Source: Streptomyces sp. NBC_01214
GTDB taxonomy: Bacteria; Actinomycetota; Actinomycetes; Streptomycetales; Streptomycetaceae
Direction of reading: 5' to 3'
NCBI RefSeq assembly: GCF_026340975.1
Contig: NZ_JAPEOS010000001.1
Coordinates: 828,501 to 892,500, forward strand
DNA: 64,000 nucleotides
In this document: piece by piece, positions 51,021-59,897 of the stretch
How positions within the stretch are numbered: position 1 is the first letter of the stretch
Layout: every line of letters starts with the position of its first letter
Notes under the pieces: generated by a model
Database searches by the model: none
What the model saw: the letters and a program-made list of their open reading frames with translations, nothing else
What the model was told of the DNA's origin: nothing
Program-made: the position numbers and the translations under genes

Positions 51021-51806
51021 ATGCTCGGCACCGACTTCACCACCGGATCACCCAACTGGCTCGACCTCGGCAGCCCCGACACCGCGGCGGCCGCCGCGTT
51101 CTACGGCGCCGTCCTCGGCTGGGAGTTCGCCTCCGCCGGACCCGAGGCGGGCGGGTACGGGTTCTTCCAGGTGGACGGCAAGACCGTCGCCGCACTCGGG
51201 CCGCTCACCGAGGAGGGGGCCACGTCCGCCTGGATGCAGCACTTCATGACCCCCGACATCCAGGCCACCGCGACGGCCGTCACCGCCGGCGGCGGCACGG
51301 TCCGGATGGAGCCCGGGGACGTCATGGGAGAGGGCTGGCTGGCCCAGTTCACCGACCCGCAGGGCGCCGAGTTCGCCTGCTGGCAGCCCGGCAAGACCGC
51401 CGGACTCCAGCTGACCTCCGCCGACAACACGCTGGTGTGGACGGAACTCCACGTGCCGGACCCCGTCTCCGCCATCGCCTTCTACACCGGGGTGTTCGGC
51501 TGGCGCAGCGCCGAGATGCCCGCGCCCGGAATGACGTACCGGGTGCTGAGCACCGCCGACGGCGACCAGCAGGACACCTCCTTCGGCGGGGTCGCCCCCT
51601 TCCTGGGCGAGGGCGGCGAGGAGCAGGCGCGCTGGGTCCCGTACTTCGCCTCGGCGGACGTCGACGCCACCGTCGCGGCGGCCAAGGCGGGCGGCGGAAC
51701 GGTGATCATGCCGGCCACCGACCTCCCCGAGGTCGGCCGGATCGCCTGGCTGGCCGACCCGGCCGGAGCGGTGTTCGCGCTGCTGAGGCCCGACCCGCGG
51801 ATGTAG
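51021..51806 (+). CDS. VOC family protein (two glyoxalase-like domains)
   Basis: 261 residues with two tandem vicinal-oxygen-chelate modules, 8-125 (NWLDLGSPDTAAAAAFYGAV, ending FTDPQGAEFACWQP) and 137-258 (VWTELHVPDPVSAIAFYTGV, ending LADPAGAVFALLRP). Streptomyces has many; typical roles are glyoxalase-like, drug binding or unknown. The start at ATG 51021 has GGGAGGA 5 bases upstream. It stands alone. Confidence 0.9.
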   Translation: MLGTDFTTGSPNWLDLGSPDTAAAAAFYGAVLGWEFASAGPEAGGYGFFQVDGKTVAALGPLTEEGATSAWMQHFMTPDIQATATAVTAGGGTVRMEPGDVMGEGWLAQFTDPQGAEFACWQPGKTAGLQLTSADNTLVWTELHVPDPVSAIAFYTGVFGWRSAEMPAPGMTYRVLSTADGDQQDTSFGGVAPFLGEGGEEQARWVPYFASADVDATVAAAKAGGGTVIMPATDLPEVGRIAWLADPAGAVFALLRPDPRM

Positions 51807-51835
51807 TGCACCGCTGCGGCCGCGCCGCGCCGGGG

Positions 51836-52675
51836 TCAGCGGCCGAGGTACTTGGGCGTGCGGCGCTCCACGAAGCTCGCCACGCCCTCGTTCGCGTCGG
51901 CGGTGGTCATGTTGATCTCCTGAGCGGTGGCCTCGGCGGCCAGCGCGGCCGCCCGGTCGCTGTCCAGGGAGGCATTGACCAGCTGCTTGGTCATGGCCAG
52001 GGCCCGGGTGGGCCCCTGGGCGAGCCGCTCGGCCCATTCCCGGGCCGTCGCCTCCAACTCCTCCGCCGGAACGACCCGGTTGACCAGGCCCAGGCGCTCG
52101 GCCTCGGCGGCCGGGACGGCGTCGCCGAAGAACATCAGCTCCTTGGCCTTCTGCGGGCCGACGAGCCGCGGCAGCAGGTACGCGCCCCCGCCGTCGGGAA
52201 CCAGGCCGCGCCGGACGAACACCTCGATGAAACGGGCCGGTTCGGCGGCGATCACGAGGTCGCAGGCGAGGGCCAGGTGGGCGCCGATACCGGCCGCCGT
52301 GCCGTTGACGGCGGCGAGGACGGGCTTCTCGCAGTCGAGCACGGCCGTGATCAGGCGCTGCGCGCCGAGGCGGATCATCCGGGCGACGTCGCCGGCGACG
52401 CGTTCCCCGCCGGCCCCGGCCCCGGCCCCGGCCCCGGCCCCGGCCCCGGCGGCGGGGCCACCGCGCAGGTCGGCGCCCGCGCAGAAGCCCTTGCCGGTGG
52501 CGGTGACGACGACGGCCCGCACGGCCGGGTCGGCGGAGGCTTCGGCGAGCAGCGCGATGACGCGCTCGCGCTGGTCCCAGGTGACGGCGTTCATCGCCTC
52601 GGGGCGGTTGAGGGTGATCCACGAGACGTTGCTCTCGATGCGGTGCAGGACTTCGTCCTCCGCGATGCCGGTCAT
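51836..52675 (-). CDS. Enoyl-CoA hydratase/isomerase family protein
   Basis: 279 residues, crotonase fold: LNRPEAMNAVTW, oxyanion loop FCAGADLRGG, and GTAAGIGAHLALACDLVIAA with LVPDGGGAYLLPRLVG (the acid residue of typical hydratases is replaced by Asp-Gly-Gly, suggesting isomerase-like activity). A (Gly-Ala)n insertion at about residues 77-91 comes from a hexanucleotide repeat at 52411-52450. Start ATG 52675 with GGGAG 8 bases upstream. A pair of dispersed repeats lies upstream. Confidence 0.88.
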   Translation of the reverse strand: MTGIAEDEVLHRIESNVSWITLNRPEAMNAVTWDQRERVIALLAEASADPAVRAVVVTATGKGFCAGADLRGGPAAGAGAGAGAGAGAGGERVAGDVARMIRLGAQRLITAVLDCEKPVLAAVNGTAAGIGAHLALACDLVIAAEPARFIEVFVRRGLVPDGGGAYLLPRLVGPQKAKELMFFGDAVPAAEAERLGLVNRVVPAEELEATAREWAERLAQGPTRALAMTKQLVNASLDSDRAAALAAEATAQEINMTTADANEGVASFVERRTPKYLGR

Positions 52676-52725
52676 GGGTGAACTCCCGTTCGGGGGCAGT
52701 CGGGTGCGGTGTGTGCGGCGCCGTT

Positions 52726-52825
52726 GCGGGGGCGCTGCCCCCGAGCCCCCGCGCCTCAAACGCCGGCGGGGCTGAAATACAGCCCCGCCGGCGTTTGAGG
52801 AGCGGGGTCCGGGGCGGAGCCCCGG
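52726..52825. repeat. Inverted pair of CGCCGGCGTTTGAGG-type repeats
   Basis: Arm 1 (52726-52773) and arm 2 (52781-52825) are inverted copies of the element also found at 1.5, 6.7 and 26.7 kb, 7 bases apart, able to form one very long hairpin. They lie between two minus-strand genes and probably end the transcript of the ligase gene upstream. 52826-52919 is low-complexity GC-rich DNA. Confidence 0.8.
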
Positions 52826-52919
52826 CTGGGGGTCCCCCCGGACGGAGTCTGGGGGATGGCGAAGGGGCGGGGCGGGGAGAGGCTCCGCGCAGCGGTGACC
52901 GCGGGGCAGGAGCGCAGCG

Positions 52920-55154
52920 TCAGCGGCAGATGGCGAGCGCGTCCAGCGCCACCGCCCCCTGCCCCCGCGGGAGCACCATCAGCGGGTTGATGTCCAGCTC
53001 GGACAGCTCGTCGCCCAGCTCGAGCGCCATCCGCTGGATCCGCAGGACGACCTCCACCAGGGCGTCCACATCGGCCGGGGGCGCCCCCCGTACGCCCTCC
53101 AGCAGCGCATGCCCGCGCAGCTCCCGCAGCATCGCCCGCGCCTGGTCCTCGCCGAACGGCGGCACGCGGACCGCCGCGTCGTGCAGGACCTCCACCAGGA
53201 CCCCGCCCAGCCCGACGGTGACGGTGGGGCCGAAGAGGTCGTCCTGGGTCACGCCGACGACCATCTCCACGCCCCGCTCCACCATCTGGCAGACCAGGAT
53301 CCCGTCGAGCGGCACGTTCTCGTAGCGCGCGATGTCGGTCAGCTCCCGGTACGCGTCGCGGATCTGGCTCGCCGAGGTGAGGCCGATCTTCACCAGGCCG
53401 AGTTCCGTCTTGTGCCCCAGCTGCGGGCCCGAGGCCTTCATCACCACCGGGTAGCCGACCAGCCCGGCCGCGCGGACCGCCGCCGCCGCGCTGGTCACCA
53501 GCTGCTCGCGCGGCACCCGTATCCCGTAGGCGCGCAGGAGCTGCTTCGCCGCGTGCTCGCTGAGCTGCTGGGACGGCCGCATGAGGGCCTGCGCCTTGCG
53601 GTACGAGGGCGAGGGCGTGCGCGGTGCGTCCTCGAAGGGGGAGCGGTATCCGGCGGTGAAGCGGTGGTGGCCGAGGTAGGCGCGTACGGCGGTGATGCAG
53701 TTGCCGAAGGTACGGAAGGTGGCCACGCGGGAGGAGCCGAGGAGGGTGGTGCGGTAGGCGTCCTCGGTGCCGACGGGGGAGCCCCAGATCACGCAGACCA
53801 GCTTGTCGCTCTGCTCGGCGGCGTCCACCAGGTCCTGGGCGAGCTTGTCGCTCATGGGCGGGAAGGGGCCGGTGATCGGGCAGATCAGCACGCCGACGGA
53901 CGGGTCCGCGAGGATCGCATCGATGATCTTGCGGCCGCGCCAGTCGCCGACGGGGTGGCCGCCGTTGTCGACGGGGTTGGCGACGTTCAGGTATCCGGGG
54001 ATCCACTGGTGGAGTTCGTCCTGCTTGGCCTGCGAGAGGGTGGGCAGGGTCAGGCCCGCCTCCGAGGCCAGGTCGGAGAAGTGGGCCCCGGTGCCGCCGG
54101 AGATGGAGTAGACGACGACCCCGTCCGCCTTGGGCCTGCGGGCCCGGGCGAGCAGCGCGGCGGTGTCCTGGAGCTCGTCGAGACCGTCGACGCGGATGAC
54201 GCCGAACTGGCGCATGGCGGCGTCCACGACGGTGTCGGCGCCGGTCAGCTTCCCGGTGTGGGAGGCGGCCATCCGGGCGCCGGTCTCGGTGCGGCCGACC
54301 TTGACGGCGACGACGGGGACGCCGTTGCGCGCGGCGTGGTCGGCGGCGAGCAGGAAGGCCCGGCCGTCCTTGAGGCCCTCCACGTAGCAGGCGATGGCCC
54401 CGACCTCGGGCTGCTCGGCGAAGTAGGAGATGAAGTCGGAGGTCTCCAGGTCCGCCTCGTTGCCGGTGGGCGCCCAATGGGAGAGCCGGATGCCCAGCTC
54501 CTGGAGGGTGTAGACGGGCCGGCCCTGGTGGCCGGACTGGGTGATGAGGGCGATTGCCGGGCCGTCGAGGTCCTCGCGGAACTCCTCGAAGGCGTTGAGG
54601 TTGGTGTTCGGGCCGAGCAGGCGCAGGCCGGAGCCCCGGACGGCGGCGCCGAGCCGCTCCTGGGCGGCGGCTCCCGCGTCGCCGGTCTCGGCGAAGCCGG
54701 AGGCGAAGGCGACCGCGAACTTGACCTTGGTCTCGGCCAGCTCCTCGATGACGGGGAGCGGGTCGGCGACGAGGAGGACGGCGAGGTCCACCTGTTCGGG
54801 CAGGTCGGCCACGGAGGCGTGGCAGGTCAGCCCGAAGACGGTGGTGCGGGTGGGGTGCACGGGGTGGATCCGGGCGCCGACGCGTTCCGCCCAGGCGATG
54901 AGCTGGCGGGTGATGCCGGTGTTCGGCCGGCCCTCCGCGTCGGAGGCGCCGATGACGGCCACGGATTCGGGCCGGAAGAACCGGTCCAGGTCGGGGACCT
55001 CGGCGTACAGCGGCCGTCCGCTGACGTCCAGGGGGACCGCGTCGTCGGCGGAGGGGGCCGCCGACGAGTGGACAGCGGTCCTGGGAGACTCCCCGCAGGC
55101 CTCGACACGTGCGCGGAAGTCGGTGGTGAGGGTGCCGTGAGTAGATCCAAGCAT
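52920..55154 (-). CDS. NDP-forming acyl-CoA synthetase (acetate-CoA ligase ADP-forming family)
   Basis: 744 residues: CoA-binding domain (about 60-170; FFRPESVAVIGASDAEGRPN), two succinyl-CoA ligase-like domains (LITQSGHQGRPVYTLQ and the phospho-His segment AASHTGKLTGADTV), and a C-terminal ATP-grasp domain (from about 510; LLRAYGIRVPREQLV, GYPVVMKASGPQLGHKTELG, ELDINPLMVLP). It would convert an acid and CoA to acyl-CoA with ATP to ADP + Pi. Two operator palindromes are upstream (55201, 55225). It is a second CoA-activation route besides the AMP-forming ligase. Confidence 0.9.
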   Translation of the reverse strand: MLGSTHGTLTTDFRARVEACGESPRTAVHSSAAPSADDAVPLDVSGRPLYAEVPDLDRFFRPESVAVIGASDAEGRPNTGITRQLIAWAERVGARIHPVHPTRTTVFGLTCHASVADLPEQVDLAVLLVADPLPVIEELAETKVKFAVAFASGFAETGDAGAAAQERLGAAVRGSGLRLLGPNTNLNAFEEFREDLDGPAIALITQSGHQGRPVYTLQELGIRLSHWAPTGNEADLETSDFISYFAEQPEVGAIACYVEGLKDGRAFLLAADHAARNGVPVVAVKVGRTETGARMAASHTGKLTGADTVVDAAMRQFGVIRVDGLDELQDTAALLARARRPKADGVVVYSISGGTGAHFSDLASEAGLTLPTLSQAKQDELHQWIPGYLNVANPVDNGGHPVGDWRGRKIIDAILADPSVGVLICPITGPFPPMSDKLAQDLVDAAEQSDKLVCVIWGSPVGTEDAYRTTLLGSSRVATFRTFGNCITAVRAYLGHHRFTAGYRSPFEDAPRTPSPSYRKAQALMRPSQQLSEHAAKQLLRAYGIRVPREQLVTSAAAAVRAAGLVGYPVVMKASGPQLGHKTELGLVKIGLTSASQIRDAYRELTDIARYENVPLDGILVCQMVERGVEMVVGVTQDDLFGPTVTVGLGGVLVEVLHDAAVRVPPFGEDQARAMLRELRGHALLEGVRGAPPADVDALVEVVLRIQRMALELGDELSELDINPLMVLPRGQGAVALDALAICR

Positions 55155-55200
55155 CGTTGCCGCCCGCTCCTGCTCGATGAACCTCGATGGAACTCAATAA

Positions 55201-55239
55201 CTGACGTGCAGTCAGATTACTGAACTGACGTGCCGTCAG
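55201..55239. promoter_or_regulatory. Two palindromic operators in tandem (55201-55215, 55225-55239)
   Basis: CTGACGTGCAGTCAG and CTGACGTGCCGTCAG, 24 bp centre to centre, upstream of the NDP-forming ligase gene. This is the only double site of the set. Confidence 0.78.
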
Positions 55240-55384
55240 GAACAGGGCTGCGCAGGAAAGGTGTGGAGGTGATGTGGCGAAGTGAACGGTGACAGATCCC
55301 GCCGGGACCGGTCCAGGGCGCGATTCGGCCGACACGACGACCGGGCGGGTCCGCCCCGCCCGGCAGCCCGGCAGCCCCGGTCGC

Positions 55385-55957
55385 TCACAGCAGCGCCGTC
55401 TCCACCCGGCCGGTGAACCGGCCGCCGACCTGATCGGCGAGCCACACGATGCGGGCGGTGTCCTCGGCGAGCGCGGCGTTCCGCACGTGGACGTGGACGG
55501 TGTGGTCTTCGGACAGCTCGCACTGGTAGAGGTCGCGGGAGTTGACCGAGAGCGTGAGGTACGCGTACTTCTGCGAGACGTATTCCAGCCCGGCCTCGGG
55601 CACCTCGGGCCAGGCGTTCAGATCGAACCGGACGGCCGCCGGGTCGGGACCCAGCGCGGCGATGAACGGCTCGGCGAGTTCGAGCGGGTGGCACCAGTCG
55701 AACACCGCGATCGGCAGGCATCGCGCCGGGTCGTCGCCGGCGTCCGACGAGGCCTGCTCGGATTCGTCCATGGACCGCCATTTGAGGGCGGGCAGCACCT
55801 CGAGCACGCGGGCCAGGACCTCCGGCGACCGGACCACGGCCTCGAAGTCGACCTCCCCGCCCGTGGTGTCCGCGATGTCCAGCAGGGTGCGCACGGCGCG
55901 GATCGCCTCCTCCAGGTCGGGCGTCGTCAGGACGGCGCCGGCATCGGAATTGCTCAT
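55385..55957 (-). CDS. Hypothetical protein in FAD-oxidoreductase operon
   Basis: 190 residues, acidic and soluble, no motif recognised. Segments CLPIAVFDWCHPLELAEPFI and RFDLNAWPEVPEAGLEYVSQ are the most distinctive. ATG 55957 overlaps the stop of the oxidoreductase gene upstream (ATGA), so the two are co-translated. Its place in the regulon suggests a pathway accessory role, which is only inferred. Confidence 0.7.
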   Translation of the reverse strand: MSNSDAGAVLTTPDLEEAIRAVRTLLDIADTTGGEVDFEAVVRSPEVLARVLEVLPALKWRSMDESEQASSDAGDDPARCLPIAVFDWCHPLELAEPFIAALGPDPAAVRFDLNAWPEVPEAGLEYVSQKYAYLTLSVNSRDLYQCELSEDHTVHVHVRNAALAEDTARIVWLADQVGGRFTGRVETALL

Positions 55958-57147
55958 CGCGGAGCCGCCCCGGTGGTGCGCAGGCGGCGGGCGACCGCCT
56001 TGGCGATCTTCTCCGCGTCCAGGGCCATCTCCCGGAACATGCCGCTGATGGGGTTGCTGAATCCGGTGAAGTACAGGCCGCGGGCCTGCTCGGGGGTGCG
56101 GGCGCCGTGCGTGCGCGGACGGCCGCGCTCGTCGAGCACCCCGAGGTGGCCGACCAGCCCCTCCAGCGCCCGGCGGTAGCCGGTCGCCGCGATCACCGCG
56201 TCCGGGGTGATCCGCGAACCGTCCGCGAGCACCACCTCGGCGCCGTCGAAGGACTCGACGGCGGCCACCGGCTCCACCTTGCCGCTGCGGACCGCGTCGA
56301 TCAGACCGACGTCCTGAACCGGTATCGACCCCTGCTTCACCCTGCTGTACAGGCCGGTGGCCGGGCGCGGAAGGCCGTACGCCGACAGGTCCGGCACGGA
56401 GGCCGCGGCGACGAGTCGACCCACCCGGTCCACGAGCCGCACCGGCAGCCGGCGCACGAGGATCCCGCTGCGCTGGGCCGGCCAACCGGCGGTGGAACGG
56501 CGCATGATGTGCGGAGCGGTGCGCACGGCGAGCCGCACCCGCGCCGCGCCGCCCTCGACGAGGTCGACGGCTATCTCGGCGCCGGTGTTGCCGACGCCGA
56601 CGACGAGGACGTCCTGGCCGGCGTACGGCAGGGGGTTGCGGTACTCGCGGGCGTGCAGCAGTCGGCCCTCGTACGCGTCCCGGCCCGGCCAGTCGGGCAG
56701 CGCGGGCGTGTGGTTGTACCCGGTGGCGATGACGACGGCCGCGGCCGCGAGCTCCCGGCCACCGCTGGCGTGCAGGGTCCAGCCGCCCTCGCCCTCGCCC
56801 TCGCCCTCGCCCTCGGGGCCGGGCCCGGCGGGCTCGATCCGGGTCACCTCCACACCGGTGACCAGCTCCAGCTCATGGAACTCGGCGTACCGCTCCAGGT
56901 AGCGCACGACGTCGTCGCGGGAGACCCAGCGCCCGAAGCGGCGCGGCATGGCCAGGCCCGGGAGGGCGGAGAGCCGGCGCGTGGTGTGCAGGCGCAGCCG
57001 GTCGTAGTGCTGCCGCCAGGATGCGCCGACCGCGTCGGACTTCTCGACGACCACCGCGCGGACCCCGCGGGCGCGCAGCGCGGCGGCGGCGGCGAGGCCG
57101 CCGGGGCCGGCCCCGATGACGTACACGGGGCGGGGCTGGGTGGTCAT
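55954..57147 (-). CDS. FAD/NAD(P)-binding monooxygenase-like oxidoreductase
   Basis: About 397 residues, flavin-containing monooxygenase type: FAD motif VYVIGAGPGGLAAAAALRAR at the N-terminus, ASWRQHYDRLRLHTTRRLSA (FMO-like), and second Rossmann VLVVGVGNTGAEIAVDLVEG. A (Gly-Glu)n stretch after residue 120 is encoded by five GCCCTC repeats (56785-56814). ATG 57147 gives a normal N-terminus; ATG 57174 is in frame. The divergent promoter shared with DoxX carries an operator. Confidence 0.85.
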   Translation of the reverse strand: MTTQPRPVYVIGAGPGGLAAAAALRARGVRAVVVEKSDAVGASWRQHYDRLRLHTTRRLSALPGLAMPRRFGRWVSRDDVVRYLERYAEFHELELVTGVEVTRIEPAGPGPEGEGEGEGEGGWTLHASGGRELAAAAVVIATGYNHTPALPDWPGRDAYEGRLLHAREYRNPLPYAGQDVLVVGVGNTGAEIAVDLVEGGAARVRLAVRTAPHIMRRSTAGWPAQRSGILVRRLPVRLVDRVGRLVAAASVPDLSAYGLPRPATGLYSRVKQGSIPVQDVGLIDAVRSGKVEPVAAVESFDGAEVVLADGSRITPDAVIAATGYRRALEGLVGHLGVLDERGRPRTHGARTPEQARGLYFTGFSNPISGMFREMALDAEKIAKAVARRLRTTGAAPR

Positions 57148-57322
57148 GTCGGGTGCTGTGGGGTCTCCGGGCATGAGGTGTGATCGTATCGCCACGCTGG
57201 GTTGATGGGTCTCGGTCGGGCGGGGAATCGATTGCGGATCGATCACGGGCGCGCGCGGTGCCCGCGGGGTCGCGGATCCGCTGCCGGCCGGGGCCTTGCG
57301 CGATCGCTCCGGATCCGCTCAA

Positions 57323-57337
57323 CTGACGTACCGTCAG
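57323..57337. promoter_or_regulatory. Palindromic operator (CTGACGTACCGTCAG)
   Basis: A consensus copy between the divergent FAD oxidoreductase and DoxX genes, 43-57 bp before the DoxX start. Confidence 0.75.
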
Positions 57338-57379
57338 ATAGAGCGTGCGCATCGATCGCGAGAGGGGTGGGGGCTGCCG

Positions 57380-57832
57380 ATGCAGACCATCTGGCTCAGT
57401 GGGGCCGAATGGCTCGCCGTGCTCCGGATAGGCCTCGGCCTGTGGTGGCTGGAGAGCTGGCGGCACAAGGACAAGAAGGGCTGGTTCGAGCGCGGCACCG
57501 GCATCGCCTGGGCCGCCGACGTCGCGAACAAGCACCGCTGGACCTTCGTCAAGGGCGGCTTCGAGCTGGTCGTCGCACCGCGGCCGAAGGCGATGGCGTA
57601 CACCGTCGTCTACGCGGAACTCGCCCTCGGGCTGGGCCTCGTACTCGGCTTCCTGACCCCGGTCGCCCTGATCGGCGGACTCCTGCTGAACCTGCTCTAC
57701 CTCGTGCTGATGATCCACGACTGGGCCGAGCAGGGCCAGAACGCGATGATGGCGCTCATTTCCCTCGTCGCGCTCCTCGCCATGTCCTGGCAGACCTGGT
57801 CCCTCGACGCGTCGATCGGACTGTTCCTGTGA
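57380..57832 (+). CDS. DoxX family membrane protein
   Basis: 150 residues with four hydrophobic segments: near 12-25 (LAVLRIGLGLWWLESW), 70-90, 92-112 and 125-142. The pattern fits DoxX/DoxD-type proteins, often linked to thiol/redox or quinone metabolism. ATG 57380 with GAGAGGGG upstream. It overlaps the DUF35 gene by 4 bp (GTGA), so the two are translated together. Confidence 0.8.
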   Translation: MQTIWLSGAEWLAVLRIGLGLWWLESWRHKDKKGWFERGTGIAWAADVANKHRWTFVKGGFELVVAPRPKAMAYTVVYAELALGLGLVLGFLTPVALIGGLLLNLLYLVLMIHDWAEQGQNAMMALISLVALLAMSWQTWSLDASIGLFL

Positions 57833-58251
57833 CCGGCACGGTGCGGTATGACCTCCCCGAGGCGGACGACTTCACCCGCCCCTACTGGGACGCGGCCGCG
57901 GAGGGCCGGCTGCTGCTGCGGCGCTGCGCCGACTGCGGGCGGGCGCACCACTACCCGCGCGAGTTCTGCCCGTTCTGCTGGGCCGGCGAGGACCGCGTGA
58001 CCTGGGAGCCGGCGAGCGGCCGGGCGACCCTCTACACGTGGTCGGTGATCCACCGCAACGACCTCCCGCCGTTCGGTACGCGCGTCCCGTACGCGGCGGC
58101 GGTCGTCGACCTCGCCGAGGGCCCGCGGATGATGACCGAGGTGGTGGACTGCGAGGCGGCTGACCTGCGCATCGGCATGCCGCTGACGGTCACCTTCCGC
58201 GAGGCCGCGGACGGGGTGTGGGTGGCGGTCTTCCGGCCGGCACCGGACTGA
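57829..58251 (+). CDS. Zn-ribbon/OB-fold protein (DUF35)
   Basis: 140 residues: a rubredoxin-like zinc ribbon with C33, C36, C47 and C50 (CADCGRAHHYPREFCPFC) and an OB-fold domain (ATLYTWSVIHRNDLPPFG, VPYAAAVVDLAEGPRMMTEV). DUF35 proteins bind acyl-CoA and act with thiolase-like enzymes; ChsH2's DUF35 domain partners the Ltp2 aldolase in steroid side-chain loss. The thiolase-like protein at 61140 is the plausible partner here. GTG start overlapping the DoxX stop. Confidence 0.88.
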   Translation: MTGTVRYDLPEADDFTRPYWDAAAEGRLLLRRCADCGRAHHYPREFCPFCWAGEDRVTWEPASGRATLYTWSVIHRNDLPPFGTRVPYAAAVVDLAEGPRMMTEVVDCEAADLRIGMPLTVTFREAADGVWVAVFRPAPD

Positions 58252-58270
58252 GGGCCCTGCGGGCCGGGGA

Positions 58271-58945
58271 TCAGGGCCAGAGCAGCTCGCGCTCCCAAGG
58301 GCCGCCTGCCGTACGGGAGTACCGAAGGCGGACGTGCCGGCGCGCGGCGTCCCCCTGGAAGAACTCCACCTCGGTGGGGTCCAGCACGTACCGCGTCCAG
58401 GTCGGAGCCGGCGCGTCCGGCTCGGCTCCGGCCCGCTCCCAGGCGGCCGCCGAGACCCGCGCCAGCTCCTCCACGGAGCCGAGCACCTCGCTCTGCCGCC
58501 CCGTGAGCGCGGCGGCGAGCGCACCGCGCGAGCGGACCGCCAGGTCCGCCCGGCTCTCCTCGGGCCCGCAGGGGGCGACCCGGCCCCGGACGCGGACCTG
58601 GCGGCCCACGGTCGGCCAGTAGAACCCGAGGGCCGCCTCCGGGTGCCCGGCCAGCTGCACGCCCTTGGCGCTGGTGGCGTGCGAGGCGAAGTGCCAGCCC
58701 CGCGCGTCGACGTCGTGCAGCATCAACGTCCGTACGTCGGGCCGCCCGTCCCCGTCCACGGTCGCCAGACTCATCGTGTGCGGCTCCAACTGCCCCGCCC
58801 GCGCGGCATGCACGAACCACTCCCGGAACAGCGCCAAAGGCTCACCGGGCGCGGCGGCCGGATCGAACCCGGGGAGCGGGAAGTCCCACACGCGCAGGGA
58901 ATGCAGGGTGGCACTGAACTCGTCGCTGCTGTTCTCGCTGCTCAT
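58271..58945 (-). CDS. Pyridoxamine-phosphate-oxidase-like flavoprotein
   Basis: 224 residues with the PNPOx fold: LATVDGDGRPDVRTLMLHDV, FASHATSAKGVQLAGHPEAA (FMN phosphate site) and YWPTVGRQVRVRGRV, ending VRLRYSRTAGGPWERELLWP. It is a second PdxH-like protein besides the canonical pdxH at 9906. It lacks the [10 protein letters not shown] motif, so it may use another substrate. ATG 58945; ATG 58954 is in frame. Confidence 0.82.
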   Translation of the reverse strand: MSSENSSDEFSATLHSLRVWDFPLPGFDPAAAPGEPLALFREWFVHAARAGQLEPHTMSLATVDGDGRPDVRTLMLHDVDARGWHFASHATSAKGVQLAGHPEAALGFYWPTVGRQVRVRGRVAPCGPEESRADLAVRSRGALAAALTGRQSEVLGSVEELARVSAAAWERAGAEPDAPAPTWTRYVLDPTEVEFFQGDAARRHVRLRYSRTAGGPWERELLWP

Positions 58946-59039
58946 GCGGCCCATGCAACAGCAGGGAGTGGGGTGAGGGCCAGGGGGCCAGGGGGTCGGG
59001 GGGCGCCGGGGGTCGCCGGGGCGGGTGACGTGCCGGGTG

Positions 59040-59440
59040 GGGGCTTCGGTAGGCGGGAGCCTGCCGGCCGGCATCAGGGATGGGTATGGGGGTTTCCCGT
59101 CAGTCTCATCGTCCCTCCGTGTCGGGCCGGTCCCTCAAGGGCGCTCCTTCGTCGCGTCGCTACGCGATGTCGCTGCGCTCCACCCTTGACCGACCGTCCC
59201 GCCCCGGAGAACCGAAGACCGCCGGGAACCCCCCCAAAATAACGGGCCGGGCTTTCCTTTCCAGGGACGGGCGGTCGGAGACACCCACCCCTGTCGGGCG
59301 CGAACAGCCACGACCGAGAGACGGGCCCATGACAGCCACCTGCCGCGTCGGGGGAAGCGCGTCCAATCGCTACGCGCTCCTCATCTCTCAGCGTCTCCAG
59401 CCCGTCTTGGGTCGGACATAAGCCGCCCACGGCCTCGGGG
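59040..59440 (+). repeat. Dispersed repeat, copy 2 (left arm of the TA-flanking inverted repeat)
   Basis: About 400 bp matching 29640-29985 in the same orientation. It includes GGCCGGCATCAGGGATGGG, GTGTCGGGCCGGTCCCTCAA, CCCTTGACCGACCGTCCCGC, GGACGGGCGGTCGG and CTCAGCGTCTCCAGCCCGTC, and ends ACATAAGCCGCCCACGG. The rest of the gap (58946-59039 and 59441-59537) has no gene; 59441-59500 shows further short CCGCCCACGGCC repeats. Confidence 0.85.
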
Positions 59441-59537
59441 GTTCTGATGGAGGGCGTCCGACGGCCGACCGCGGTTGGGCATCGGCCGCCCACGGCCGCT
59501 GGTCGTCCGGCGCTCGACCTGCGACCGGCTGTCCAAG

Positions 59538-59897
59538 TCACTTGCCGTCCGTCGCGCGTGGGTGTCCGGTTCCGGCAAAGGTGATCCAACAGGTGTCACG
59601 AGCCGTGTCCACGAGGTACCAAATCCGACCGCCTCCCGTCACCTCGATCTGCCACTGCGCACACGTCTGTCCACGGTAAATGCCGTGGGCCAGAGTTCCC
59701 TTGAGACGGTGTTGGCGTGATGTTTCGACCACGGGCCTGGGTTCCGTGCGCATCATGACCCAGGCTCGGTACGTGTTCTCACGGGCTTGCTGGGCGAGAC
59801 ATTCCCAGCCCTTCGCCGATGCGGCATCGGCGAAGCGGACATCCCACTGACCCTCCGGTGCCGGGGGTGCGGCTCGGTCACCGCGTCCCGTGGTCAA
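59538..59897 (-). CDS. RelE-like toxin of a type II toxin-antitoxin-like pair
   Basis: 119 residues. WDVRFADAASAKGWECLAQQ, RQHRLKGTLAHGIYRGQ and WQIEVTGGGRIWYLVDTA, then CWITFAGTGHPRATDGK, fit the small beta-sheet of RelE/ParE-superfamily toxins in actinobacteria with the usual basic RHRLKG strand. It would cleave mRNA on the ribosome if it is a true RelE. ATG 59897 overlaps the upstream gene's stop (ATGA), the usual antitoxin-toxin coupling. Flanked by inverted repeats. Confidence 0.75.
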   Translation of the reverse strand: MTTGRGDRAAPPAPEGQWDVRFADAASAKGWECLAQQARENTYRAWVMMRTEPRPVVETSRQHRLKGTLAHGIYRGQTCAQWQIEVTGGGRIWYLVDTARDTCWITFAGTGHPRATDGK

